Positions 42,801 through 50,175 of a stretch of 64,000 nucleotides of DNA are shown in pieces. The translations under genes and the position numbers were made by a program. The DNA is from Rhodospirillaceae bacterium UBA6219 (GTDB lineage Bacteria > Pseudomonadota > Alphaproteobacteria > Rhodospirillales > Magnetospirillaceae). The notes beneath the pieces are model-generated. The model saw only the letters and a program-made list of their open reading frames with translations, was not told the origin of the DNA and did not search any database. The stretch covers positions 49,402-113,401 of the forward strand of contig DISD01000079.1 of the NCBI GenBank assembly GCA_002435715.1, written 5' to 3'. Every line of letters starts with the position of its first letter. The stretch's first letter is position 1.

Positions 42801-43127
42801 ATGGAGATTCGGGAAGAACAAGTCGAAGGTGCCGCGGTTCTGGTGCCTATCGCCCGTGTCGACAGCGCCACCGCCAAGGCTTTCGAAGGCAGGGTGCTGG
42901 CTGCGGTCAATACCGGCGCCGCCAGGATCGTCATCGACTTCTCGGAACTTGATTATATCTCCAGTGCCGGTCTGCGCGTTGTGCTGGTGGGGGCCAAGAT
43001 GACCCGCGCCCCGCGCAAGTTCGCTCTGTGTGGCATGAAGCCGCATATTCGCGAAATTTTCGACGTCTCGGGTTTCGCCCGCATCCTGACCATCCTTCCC
43101 GACCGTGCTTCGGCCTTGTCCGCCTAA
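42801..43127 (+). CDS. STAS-domain anti-sigma factor antagonist
   Basis: A 108-residue single STAS domain (VIDFSELDYISSAGLRVVLV) with the phosphorylatable Ser in ISSAGLR. In the RsbV/SpoIIAA scheme the kinase phosphorylates this Ser and the PP2C phosphatase removes it, and the unphosphorylated form releases a sigma factor or other target. It starts four bases after the phosphatase/kinase gene. No sigma factor or anti-sigma gene beyond the fused kinase is found in the operon, so the final target must lie elsewhere or be a non-sigma partner. Confidence 0.93.
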   Translation: MEIREEQVEGAAVLVPIARVDSATAKAFEGRVLAAVNTGAARIVIDFSELDYISSAGLRVVLVGAKMTRAPRKFALCGMKPHIREIFDVSGFARILTILPDRASALSA

Positions 43128-43222
43128 GGGGGAACAGGTGTGCGGGTGGCGCTTCGGGGCCGTCTCTGTTACACTTTGCGTCGTCATAAGACGCGGAATG
43201 CCACCATTAACGGGAGGGCGTC

Positions 43223-43456
43223 ATGGCCGATCCCTTCAAAGCCTTCGCTGAATTCCAAAACGCCTGGTTCAGGGCCTGGATGAACTCGACCCAAAACTTC
43301 GCCGGCATGGCCCAGCATTATTTGGAAATGCAGCAGAGATTTTTTAGCCAAGCGGTGAAGTACCAGCGCGATCACATCGAAATCGCCACCGGACCGTCCT
43401 TGACCGACAAATATGGCAAGCGGGCGCATGACATCGACCCCGAACGGGATGTGTGA
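43223..43456 (+). CDS. Phasin-like small protein
   Basis: A 77-residue amphipathic helical protein (DPFKAFAEFQNAWFRAWMN; FAGMAQHYLEMQQRFFSQAV) that resembles short phasin-type proteins coating polyhydroxyalkanoate granules; the tail (SLTDKYGKRAHDIDPERDV) is polar. Phasin is a weak assignment on helix pattern and length only. GGGAGGG lies before the ATG. The gene lies between the STAS gene (95-base gap) and the soluble MCP, whose start it overlaps. Confidence 0.55.
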   Translation: MADPFKAFAEFQNAWFRAWMNSTQNFAGMAQHYLEMQQRFFSQAVKYQRDHIEIATGPSLTDKYGKRAHDIDPERDV

Positions 43457-44348
43457 GCCGGTGTTGGACACTGACATGGATGCCGATTCCCGCCGGGCAG
43501 CACGTGAAGCTTCCGTCGAATTGCGCGATGTTGCCGCGTTGGTCGGACGCACCAGCGGCGATCTGACCGCGCAATTTTTCGATTTGGCGCGTTTGACCCA
43601 GAACCAGACGGCTTGTGTTCGCGACATCCTGGATGTCTCGGGGGCCAAGTTGGGAGCAGAGGGGGGTGACGATTTCGCCGTCGTCATCGGCCATCTGGGC
43701 GGTACCTTGGGGGAATTCGTCCGCGAAGTCCTGAGCATGTCCAAACAGGCGGTCAGCATGGTCCGCGCCATCGACCGGGTGATCGAGGATTTGTCGCGTC
43801 TCAGCCATTCGGTCGAAGGCATCGACCGCATTACCGCCAAGACCAACCTGCTGGCTTTGAATGCCCGCATCGAGGCGGAACGGGCCGGCGAGGCGGGGCG
43901 TTCCTTCGGTGTGGTCGCCGGCGAAGTCCGTGAATTGTCGCGCGCGACCTCGGATCTGGCGTCGGGTATCAAGCACGAGATCTCGTCGATTTCGGAAGCG
44001 TTGAAATCGGGCTATGCCACCTTGGCCGAGGTGGCGTCCATGGACATGACCCGGCAGATCGAAGCGAAAGACGAGGTCGAGCGCACCTTGGCCTTGCTCA
44101 AGGAACGCGACGATTTTCTGACGCGTTCGGTCCATAACAGCATGGATATCGCCCAAGCCATTGAATCGGCGGTGGGCAAGGTGGTGACCGATCTGCAATT
44201 CGAGGACCGGACCCATCAGCGTCTGGAACGCATCGCCGCGGCCTTGGATGTGTTGGCTTCCGAAGGGGTGTTGCGGCTGGCGCCCTCGACCTTGGCCGAG
44301 CCTGTGGCCGCCAAAGGGGGACAAGACGACGACGTCACCTTGTTCTGA
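43449..44348 (+). CDS. Soluble methyl-accepting-type coiled-coil protein
   Basis: The 299-residue protein has no membrane segment. Residues about 133-165 read NLLALNARIEAERAGEAG with RSFGVVAGEVRELS, a close match to the MCP signalling tip, embedded in long coiled helices. The flanks are shorter than in a normal receptor signalling domain and methylation sites are not obvious. Sensing input domain is absent; N-terminal 50 residues may hold it. It could act with CheA/CheW or with the operon's membrane sensors. The start is uncertain: ATG 43449 overlaps the phasin-like stop; GTG 43461 and ATG 43476 are alternatives. Confidence 0.8.
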   Translation: MCEPVLDTDMDADSRRAAREASVELRDVAALVGRTSGDLTAQFFDLARLTQNQTACVRDILDVSGAKLGAEGGDDFAVVIGHLGGTLGEFVREVLSMSKQAVSMVRAIDRVIEDLSRLSHSVEGIDRITAKTNLLALNARIEAERAGEAGRSFGVVAGEVRELSRATSDLASGIKHEISSISEALKSGYATLAEVASMDMTRQIEAKDEVERTLALLKERDDFLTRSVHNSMDIAQAIESAVGKVVTDLQFEDRTHQRLERIAAALDVLASEGVLRLAPSTLAEPVAAKGGQDDDVTLF

Positions 44349-44372
44349 CGCTGTGACGACAGAGCAAAACAA

Positions 44373-44396
44373 AAGGCCGGCGAATGCCGGCCTTTA
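44373..44396 (+). terminator. Terminator after the soluble MCP gene
   Basis: AAAGGCCGGC (44373-44382) pairs with GCCGGCCTTT (44387-44396) around GAAT. It lies between this gene and the convergent small gene, for which it may also serve. Confidence 0.85.
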
Positions 44397-44420
44397 TCTT
44401 GCTGCGGGAACCGTCTCGGT

Positions 44421-44525
44421 TCAGCGCTTCAGTCGGGTCAGCACGAAGTACAGCAAACCGCCGGTGACGACCAGAATGCTGACCAGGAAGCCCAGGGCAA
44501 TGATGGCTTCAGTGTCCAAAACCAT
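44421..44525 (-). CDS. 34-residue single-pass membrane protein
   Basis: The short frame reads MVLDTEAIIALGFLVSILVV and continues TGGLLYFVLTRLKR, one hydrophobic helix of about 22 residues flanked by acidic N-terminal and basic C-terminal ends, giving an N-out/C-in orientation by the positive-inside rule. AAGGGGG lies about eight bases before the ATG, so translation is well supported. Small proteins of this build often are accessory subunits of oxidases, transporters or sensors; the partner is unknown. It has its own promoter region and is convergent with the MCP gene. Confidence 0.7.
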   Translation of the reverse strand: MVLDTEAIIALGFLVSILVVTGGLLYFVLTRLKR

Positions 44526-44790
44526 GACGAATTCCCCCTTACATGTGGAACACTGTGCCGACATTACCATCGTCGGACGTATCATGCTTTGACATGGATC
44601 AGAGGAAGGTAGGGAGGTGAAGAAAGAGACAAAGATGTATTGCGGATTAATGTTCGGGCCGGTTGAGTTGTTTTTGGGGGCCGTTCTATTGAGAATCTGT
44701 TCACATCTCGTTTAAAAAATCGGGCGATCACTATCAAAATACAGAAAATGCGTCACAATTTGTGTCTGGTGTGATCAATAAGTGTGCGTA

Positions 44791-44813
44791 TATCCTCCGA
44801 AGGTTGGAGGATA
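44791..44813 (+). promoter_or_regulatory. Shine-Dalgarno-sequestering hairpin before the secretion operon
   Basis: TATCCTCC (44791-44798) and GGAGGATA (44806-44813) form an 8-bp perfect stem with a 7-base loop. The right arm contains the ribosome binding site GGAGG (44806-44810) for the ATG at 44820, so pairing would block translation. The AT-rich 294-base gap 44526-44819 before it also has promoter-like sequence and no gene. Confidence 0.6.
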
Positions 44814-44819
44814 GTGCGC

Positions 44820-46550
44820 ATGGCGTCGAAATCTCATCTGGATAGTGCGGAAAAATTTGGCAAGGCCGATTACGGCCGCTTGCGGACCGGCGGTGGTTAC
44901 ATCGCGACGGCAACAATTTTTCTAAACATCCTGGCTTTGGCGCTGCCTTTGGCGCTGCTGCAGATTTACGACCGCATCATCCCCAATTCCTCGACCGGGA
45001 CCTTGCTGCTGTTGCTGGGGGGCGTCATCAGCGCCGTGGTGCTGGAAGGTTTGCTGCGCGTGGCCCGCGCCGACATCGTCGGCTGGATCGGCGTGCAATT
45101 CGAACACGCGGCCAGTTGCCGTGCCTTCGCCCATGTGTTCAGCGCTCCGGCCGACGAGTTGGAGAAGGTCGGCCCCGGCGAATTGCTGGAACGTCTGTCC
45201 GGCCTGCCCACCGTGCGCGAGGTGTTTTCGGAAAACTGGACCCTGGTGGTCTGCGACCTGCCCTTCGTGCTGTTGTTCCTGGGCGCCATCGCCTATCTGG
45301 CCGGCTGGCTGGTTCTGGCGCCGGTGGCGATCCTGGCCTGTTTCGCCCTGTTCGCGGCTTTGGGCAGCGCGTCGTCGGAAAAGGCCATTCGTGAATTCAA
45401 CACCGTGCGCGACCGTCGGCAGAATTTCAGCATCGAAGTCATCCACGGCGTCCATTCGGTCAAGTCCATGGCCATGGAAGCCCAGATGATCCAGCGTTAC
45501 GCCCGCCTGCAAGAAGCCGTGGCCCGGCATTCCCACCGGGTGGTCCAGGTGAACACCAATTCCCTGGGGGCTGCGGCGGTGTTCTCGCAATTGCTGACGC
45601 TTTCGGTGGTCATCGCCGGTTCGTTGATGGTGGTGGAAAACCATCTGACCGTCGGTGGTCTGTCGGCCTGCACCTTGCTGGCCGGCCGGGCTTTGCAGCC
45701 GGTGCAAAAGGCGGTGGCTCTGTGGACCCGTTGGCAGACCGCCAAGCTGATGCGGGCGCGTTTCGAAACGGTCTTCGAACTGCCCCGCGAGCCGCATGCG
45801 GAAAATCCGGTGCGTCAGCCCATTGTCGGCGCCATCGAGATGCGCGGGGTCGTCTTGCGTCATGACGCCGAGTCCCAGCCCCTGTTCGATGGTCTGGATC
45901 TGGTGGTCAAGCCGGGCGAGCGTATCGCCATCGACGGCGACAACGGTAGCGGCAAGTCGACGTTGCTGCGGCTGTTGCATGGTTCCATCGCCCCGAGCGA
46001 GGGCGAGGTTCTGCTGGACGGCGTGCCCATCGTCGATCATGAACGCGACCACCTGTTGCGGACCGACGGCATCGCTTTCATTCCCCAGCGTGGCGAGTTG
46101 CTGCGCGGAACCATTTTGGAAAACCTGACCATGTTCCGGCCGGAACGACGCAAGGAAGCTTTGCGTTTGGCGGGCATTTTGGGCCTGGACGAAGTGGTCT
46201 ACCGTTTGGCCCAGGGCTATCACACCCGGGTCGGCGACGGTTCCAGCGACATTCTGCCGCGTGGCGTGGTGCAACGCGTCGCCGTCATCCGCGCTTTGGT
46301 CGCCCGCCCGCGGGTCTTGTTGTTCGACGAGGCCAACGCCGCCATGGACGGTCCCGGCGACGAACGCTTGCGTCAATATTTCGAATCCATGGATCGCGAC
46401 ACCACGCTGATCATGGTGACCTTGCGTCCCAGCATGCAGCGCTTGGCCGACCGGGTGCTGCGCATCGAGGATGGCAAGTTGGTCAAGGCGGCGCCGCCGC
46501 AAGCCCCGGCCGTGCCGGTCGCTGAAACTGAAAGCAAGGTGAGCGCATGA
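44820..46550 (+). CDS. Type I secretion ABC transporter subunit, degenerate ATPase
   Basis: The 576-residue protein has a six-helix ABC exporter domain (IFLNILALALPLALLQIYDR, LLLLLGGVISAVVLEGLL) and a nucleotide-binding domain with Walker A GDNGSGKST and Walker B RVLLFDEANAAMD. The signature LSGGQ is replaced (ILPRGVVQRVAVIRAL) and the H-loop His is lost (MVTLRPS in place of VTHRPS), so ATP hydrolysis is probably impaired. Family members of the PrtD/HlyB kind normally keep both. ATG 44820 with GGAGG nine bases before, in a hairpin. The next gene's ATG overlaps its stop, so the two probably pair as a heterodimer. Confidence 0.9.
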   Translation: MASKSHLDSAEKFGKADYGRLRTGGGYIATATIFLNILALALPLALLQIYDRIIPNSSTGTLLLLLGGVISAVVLEGLLRVARADIVGWIGVQFEHAASCRAFAHVFSAPADELEKVGPGELLERLSGLPTVREVFSENWTLVVCDLPFVLLFLGAIAYLAGWLVLAPVAILACFALFAALGSASSEKAIREFNTVRDRRQNFSIEVIHGVHSVKSMAMEAQMIQRYARLQEAVARHSHRVVQVNTNSLGAAAVFSQLLTLSVVIAGSLMVVENHLTVGGLSACTLLAGRALQPVQKAVALWTRWQTAKLMRARFETVFELPREPHAENPVRQPIVGAIEMRGVVLRHDAESQPLFDGLDLVVKPGERIAIDGDNGSGKSTLLRLLHGSIAPSEGEVLLDGVPIVDHERDHLLRTDGIAFIPQRGELLRGTILENLTMFRPERRKEALRLAGILGLDEVVYRLAQGYHTRVGDGSSDILPRGVVQRVAVIRALVARPRVLLFDEANAAMDGPGDERLRQYFESMDRDTTLIMVTLRPSMQRLADRVLRIEDGKLVKAAPPQAPAVPVAETESKVSA

Positions 46551-48736
46551 CCGCCCCCTCGCATTATGGTGCCGCCCCCGCCTGGGACGTGCCGCCGCAA
46601 CGCTTCGACCTGAACGAGGAACGGGCCGCCGACGGTCATCTGGGCGGCTTCGAGGCGGTCACCGACTTGGCGGCCTGCATTTTGCCGCTGCTGTCGTCCT
46701 TGGGCTGGGAAGGCGATCTGGTGCATGTGGCCGAATCGCTGCCGCATTTCGCCGACACCTTGGACCTGACCGACCTTTTGAACATCATGGCCAATCTGGG
46801 CTATGCCAGTAAGTCGCTGGATCTGTCGCCGTCGCGCATGGACCCGCGTCTGATGCCGTGCCTGTACATGGCGCCGGGCGAATTGTCCATGGTCCTGGTC
46901 CGTCCCGACGAAGATGGCAAGGTGGTGGCCTTCGACGCCCAGACCCGCGCCTATGTGACCATCGACCCGCCGGATGAACGCGGCCGCATCTATCGTTTCA
47001 ACCAGTTGGACGAAGACGAGCGGAGCAAGCTGGAAGACGCGCCGAAGAACTTCGTCTTCGCCGTCACCGGACGCTTTCGCCCACTTTTCGTGCGCATGCT
47101 GGCCACGTCCTTGGTGTCCAACCTGCTGGTTCTGGTCACGCCTTTGTTCATCATGGCCATTTACGACCAGTTCCTGCCCACCGGTTCGATCCCGCTTTTG
47201 GTGTCGCTGCTGGCCGGTTCGGTGATCGCCATCCTGGGCGATTACGCCATCAAGGGCGTGCGGTCGCGCATGATCGCCTATCTGGGGGCCCGCATGGACC
47301 ACCTGTTGGGGCTGGCCATTTTCCGCCGCCTGTTGATGTTGGCGCCGCCCTTTACCGAACAGGCCAATTCCAACTCGCAGATCGCCCGGTTGCGCGATTT
47401 CGAGATGGTGCGTGAATTCTTCACCGGTCCTCTGGCCACCACCATGGCCGAGGCGCCGTTCATCATCGTCTTCCTGATCGCCATGGCGGTGCTGGGCGGC
47501 CCGCTGGTCTTCGTGCCGTTGGGTGCCTTGGTGTTGTTTACCTTGATCGCCATGGTCACGCGGCCGCTGGTCGAGCGCAAGGTGTCGGCGGCGACGCGGG
47601 CGGCGTCGCGGCGTCAGGAATTCCTGGTCGAGGCGCTGACCAAGCCGCGCACCATCAAGGAAGCCGGTGCCGCCGGCATCTGGTGGGAGCGCTTCCGCAC
47701 TTTGTCCGCCGACGCGGCGCTGAAGAACCATCAATCCAACCGTGCCAACGTGGTGGTGTCCACCGCCTCGCAAGGTCTGGTGATGCTGACCGGCATCATT
47801 ACCCTGGGCTGGGGGGTGGAACGGGTTTTGGGCGGCAACATGACCGTTGGCGGCCTGATGGCGTCGATGATCGTGGTGTGGTGGGTGCTGCGTCCGCTGC
47901 AGACCGGCTTCACCCTTGCCGCGCAGATCGAGCGCGTCCAGGCCTCGATCAACCAGATCAACCGGTTGATGCAGCTGAAGCCGGAACGTCTGTTGGCCCC
48001 GTCCATTCAGACCCTGCCGCAATTCAAGGGCAAGGTGACGCTGACCAACGTTTCGTTGCGTTATGCCGCCGACGCCGACCCGGCGGTGCTGGGCCTGGGC
48101 TTGCAGGCCGAACCGGGTGAGGTGGTGGCGCTGATCGGCCCCAATGGCTCGGGCAAGTCCACGGTGCTGAAACTGCTGCTGGGCATGTATCGGCCGCAGA
48201 CCGGCGCGGTGATGATCGACGACATCGACATCCGTCAGCTGGACCCCATCGAATTGCGCCGCCTGATCGCTTATGTGCCGCAACAGCCCGACATGTATTT
48301 CGGCACCGTGGCCCAGAACCTGCGTCTGGCCCGTCCCGAGGCGTCCGACGAGGAAATGCGCTGGGCCTGTTCGGAAGCCGGTCTGCTGGAAGACATTCTG
48401 GAACTGCCGCGTCAGTTCGAAACCAAGCTGGGCGACGGCGCCACCGACCGCCTGCCGTCCAGCTTCCGTCAGCGCCTGTCGCTGGCCCGCGCCTATCTGA
48501 AGCGCGCCCCCATCACGCTTTTCGACGAACCGGCCTCCAGCCTGGACTTCATGTCCGACCGCCAGTTCATGAAGACCCTGGAACGTATGAAGGGACACTC
48601 CACCGTGTTCCTGGTCACCCATCGCCCCAGCCATTTGAAACTGGCCGACAAGATCGTCGTGCTGGTGCAAGGCCAAGTGCGCATGGTCGGCCCCGCCAAG
48701 CAGGTGTTGGACCGCCTGCCGCCCAACTTCTTCTAA
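46547..48736 (+). CDS. Type I secretion ABC transporter with C39-like N-terminal domain
   Basis: The 729-residue protein has an N-terminal domain of about 150 residues in the position of the C39-like domain of HlyB/LapB exporters (no catalytic Cys), then six membrane helices (LVSNLLVLVTPLFIMAIYDQ; IAILGDYAIKGVRSR), and an ATPase with Walker A GPNGSGKST and Walker B ITLFDEPASSLD. The signature is LPSSFRQRLSLARA instead of LSGGQ. The H-loop His is kept (LVTHRPS). It overlaps the previous gene by four bases (ATGA), and likely forms the exporter with it. Confidence 0.92.
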   Translation: MTAPSHYGAAPAWDVPPQRFDLNEERAADGHLGGFEAVTDLAACILPLLSSLGWEGDLVHVAESLPHFADTLDLTDLLNIMANLGYASKSLDLSPSRMDPRLMPCLYMAPGELSMVLVRPDEDGKVVAFDAQTRAYVTIDPPDERGRIYRFNQLDEDERSKLEDAPKNFVFAVTGRFRPLFVRMLATSLVSNLLVLVTPLFIMAIYDQFLPTGSIPLLVSLLAGSVIAILGDYAIKGVRSRMIAYLGARMDHLLGLAIFRRLLMLAPPFTEQANSNSQIARLRDFEMVREFFTGPLATTMAEAPFIIVFLIAMAVLGGPLVFVPLGALVLFTLIAMVTRPLVERKVSAATRAASRRQEFLVEALTKPRTIKEAGAAGIWWERFRTLSADAALKNHQSNRANVVVSTASQGLVMLTGIITLGWGVERVLGGNMTVGGLMASMIVVWWVLRPLQTGFTLAAQIERVQASINQINRLMQLKPERLLAPSIQTLPQFKGKVTLTNVSLRYAADADPAVLGLGLQAEPGEVVALIGPNGSGKSTVLKLLLGMYRPQTGAVMIDDIDIRQLDPIELRRLIAYVPQQPDMYFGTVAQNLRLARPEASDEEMRWACSEAGLLEDILELPRQFETKLGDGATDRLPSSFRQRLSLARAYLKRAPITLFDEPASSLDFMSDRQFMKTLERMKGHSTVFLVTHRPSHLKLADKIVVLVQGQVRMVGPAKQVLDRLPPNFF

Positions 48737-48759
48737 GCCCCACTTCTTCGTAGCCTGGA

Positions 48760-50127
48760 ATGGAAAAGATGTCTGAAGCCGCCGTTATCGCCCCGAACGC
48801 CCAGAAGCTGGAAAAGGCCTCGCGTCAGATCCGCCATCTGGCGCAGTTCGCCATTGTGGAAGAGGCCGGCATCTCGGTGGTTTCCAAGGCCGCGGTGATC
48901 ATCGTGTCGCTGGTGGTCGCCGCCTTCATCGTCTGGGCCGCCTTCATGCGCATCGACGAAGTGGCGGTGACCTTCGGTTCGGCGGTGCCGTCACGCTCGG
49001 TTCAGGTGGTCCAGCATCTGGAAGGCGGTATCGTTCGCGACATCTTGGTGGAAGACCGTGCCATGGTCGAAGCCGGCCAGGTTCTGGTGCGCCTTGATCC
49101 GGTCCAGGCCAGCGCCGAATTGGAGCAGGCGCAAAGCCGCCGCGCCAGCTTGGCCATCAAGGCCGAGCGTCTGCGCGCCTTCGTCGAGAACCGGGCGCCG
49201 GACTTTTCCGCGTTCGACGCCAAATATGCGCCCTTGGTGGCGGACCAGCAGGACATCCTGAAGGCCAATGGCGATCGGTGGACGTCGCAACGCAAGGTGT
49301 TCGAGGAACAGATCCAGCAAAAGCGCGAGGAAATCCGCGCCGCCCAAAATCAGCAGCGCGCCGCCGAGGAACAGTTGAAGCTGGTCACCGAGGAAGTGGG
49401 CATGCGCGAGCAATTGTTCAATTCCGGCTATTCCAGCAAGGTCGATTACTACGCCGTGCGCCGTACCCGTGCCGCGGTGGAATCGGAATTGTCGCGACTG
49501 AAGGGCCAGGAAGCCACCGCCGCCAAGGCGTTGGAGGAATTGTCCAAGCGTATCGGCGATCTGGACAACAATATCCGCCAGGATTCCTTGGGCGAGATGG
49601 GAACGGTCTCCGCCGAACTGGCGCAGGTCGAGGATTCCCTGGGCCGTTTGCAGGACCGGGTCACGCGCTTGGAAATCGTTTCGCCGGTCAAGGGCTTCGT
49701 GCAGAACCTGAAGGCCAAGACCGTGGGCGCCGTGGTGCCGGCCGGCGGCATGCTGATGGAAATCGTCCCCGTCGATGATGAGTTGCTGGTGGAAACCCGG
49801 ATCAGCACCCGCGACGTCGGCCATCTGCACGAAGGCCAAAAGGTCATCGTCAAGGTGGCCAGCTATGACTTCGTCCGTTTCGGCAGTGTCGAAGGCACCT
49901 TGCGCGACATCTCGGCCACCACCTATGTGGATGAGAAGGACAACCAGCCTTACTACAAGGGCTGGGTGGTGCTTGAACACCCGTATGTGGGCAAGCACGA
50001 AGGCCAGAACCGTATTCTGCCGGGGATGACCGTTCAGGCGGACATCATCACCGGTGAAAAAACCTTGCTGCAATATTTGCTGAAGCCGTTGCAGGCCTCG
50101 TTCTCGCAGGCGTTCCGCGAACGCTGA
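48760..50127 (+). CDS. HlyD-family membrane fusion protein
   Basis: The 455-residue adaptor has one membrane helix near 43-65 (AAVIIVSLVVAAFIVWAAF), a lipoyl-like half (VVQHLEGGIVRDILVEDRAM), a long coiled coil (RAAEEQLKLVTEEVG; LSRLKGQEATAAKALEEL), and the second half with the HlyD C-terminal signature (SPVKGFVQNLKAKTVGAVV; GMTVQADIITGEKTLLQYLL). It spans the periplasm to reach an outer-membrane TolC-like protein, which is not in this window. It starts 23 bases after the ABC gene; ATG 48760 is used, ATG 48769 is possible. Confidence 0.95.
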   Translation: MEKMSEAAVIAPNAQKLEKASRQIRHLAQFAIVEEAGISVVSKAAVIIVSLVVAAFIVWAAFMRIDEVAVTFGSAVPSRSVQVVQHLEGGIVRDILVEDRAMVEAGQVLVRLDPVQASAELEQAQSRRASLAIKAERLRAFVENRAPDFSAFDAKYAPLVADQQDILKANGDRWTSQRKVFEEQIQQKREEIRAAQNQQRAAEEQLKLVTEEVGMREQLFNSGYSSKVDYYAVRRTRAAVESELSRLKGQEATAAKALEELSKRIGDLDNNIRQDSLGEMGTVSAELAQVEDSLGRLQDRVTRLEIVSPVKGFVQNLKAKTVGAVVPAGGMLMEIVPVDDELLVETRISTRDVGHLHEGQKVIVKVASYDFVRFGSVEGTLRDISATTYVDEKDNQPYYKGWVVLEHPYVGKHEGQNRILPGMTVQADIITGEKTLLQYLLKPLQASFSQAFRER

Positions 50128-50175
50128 GACCGGGTGCCGTGACATTGAGTTCCGTGGGGGGAATTGGAGGGAAAT

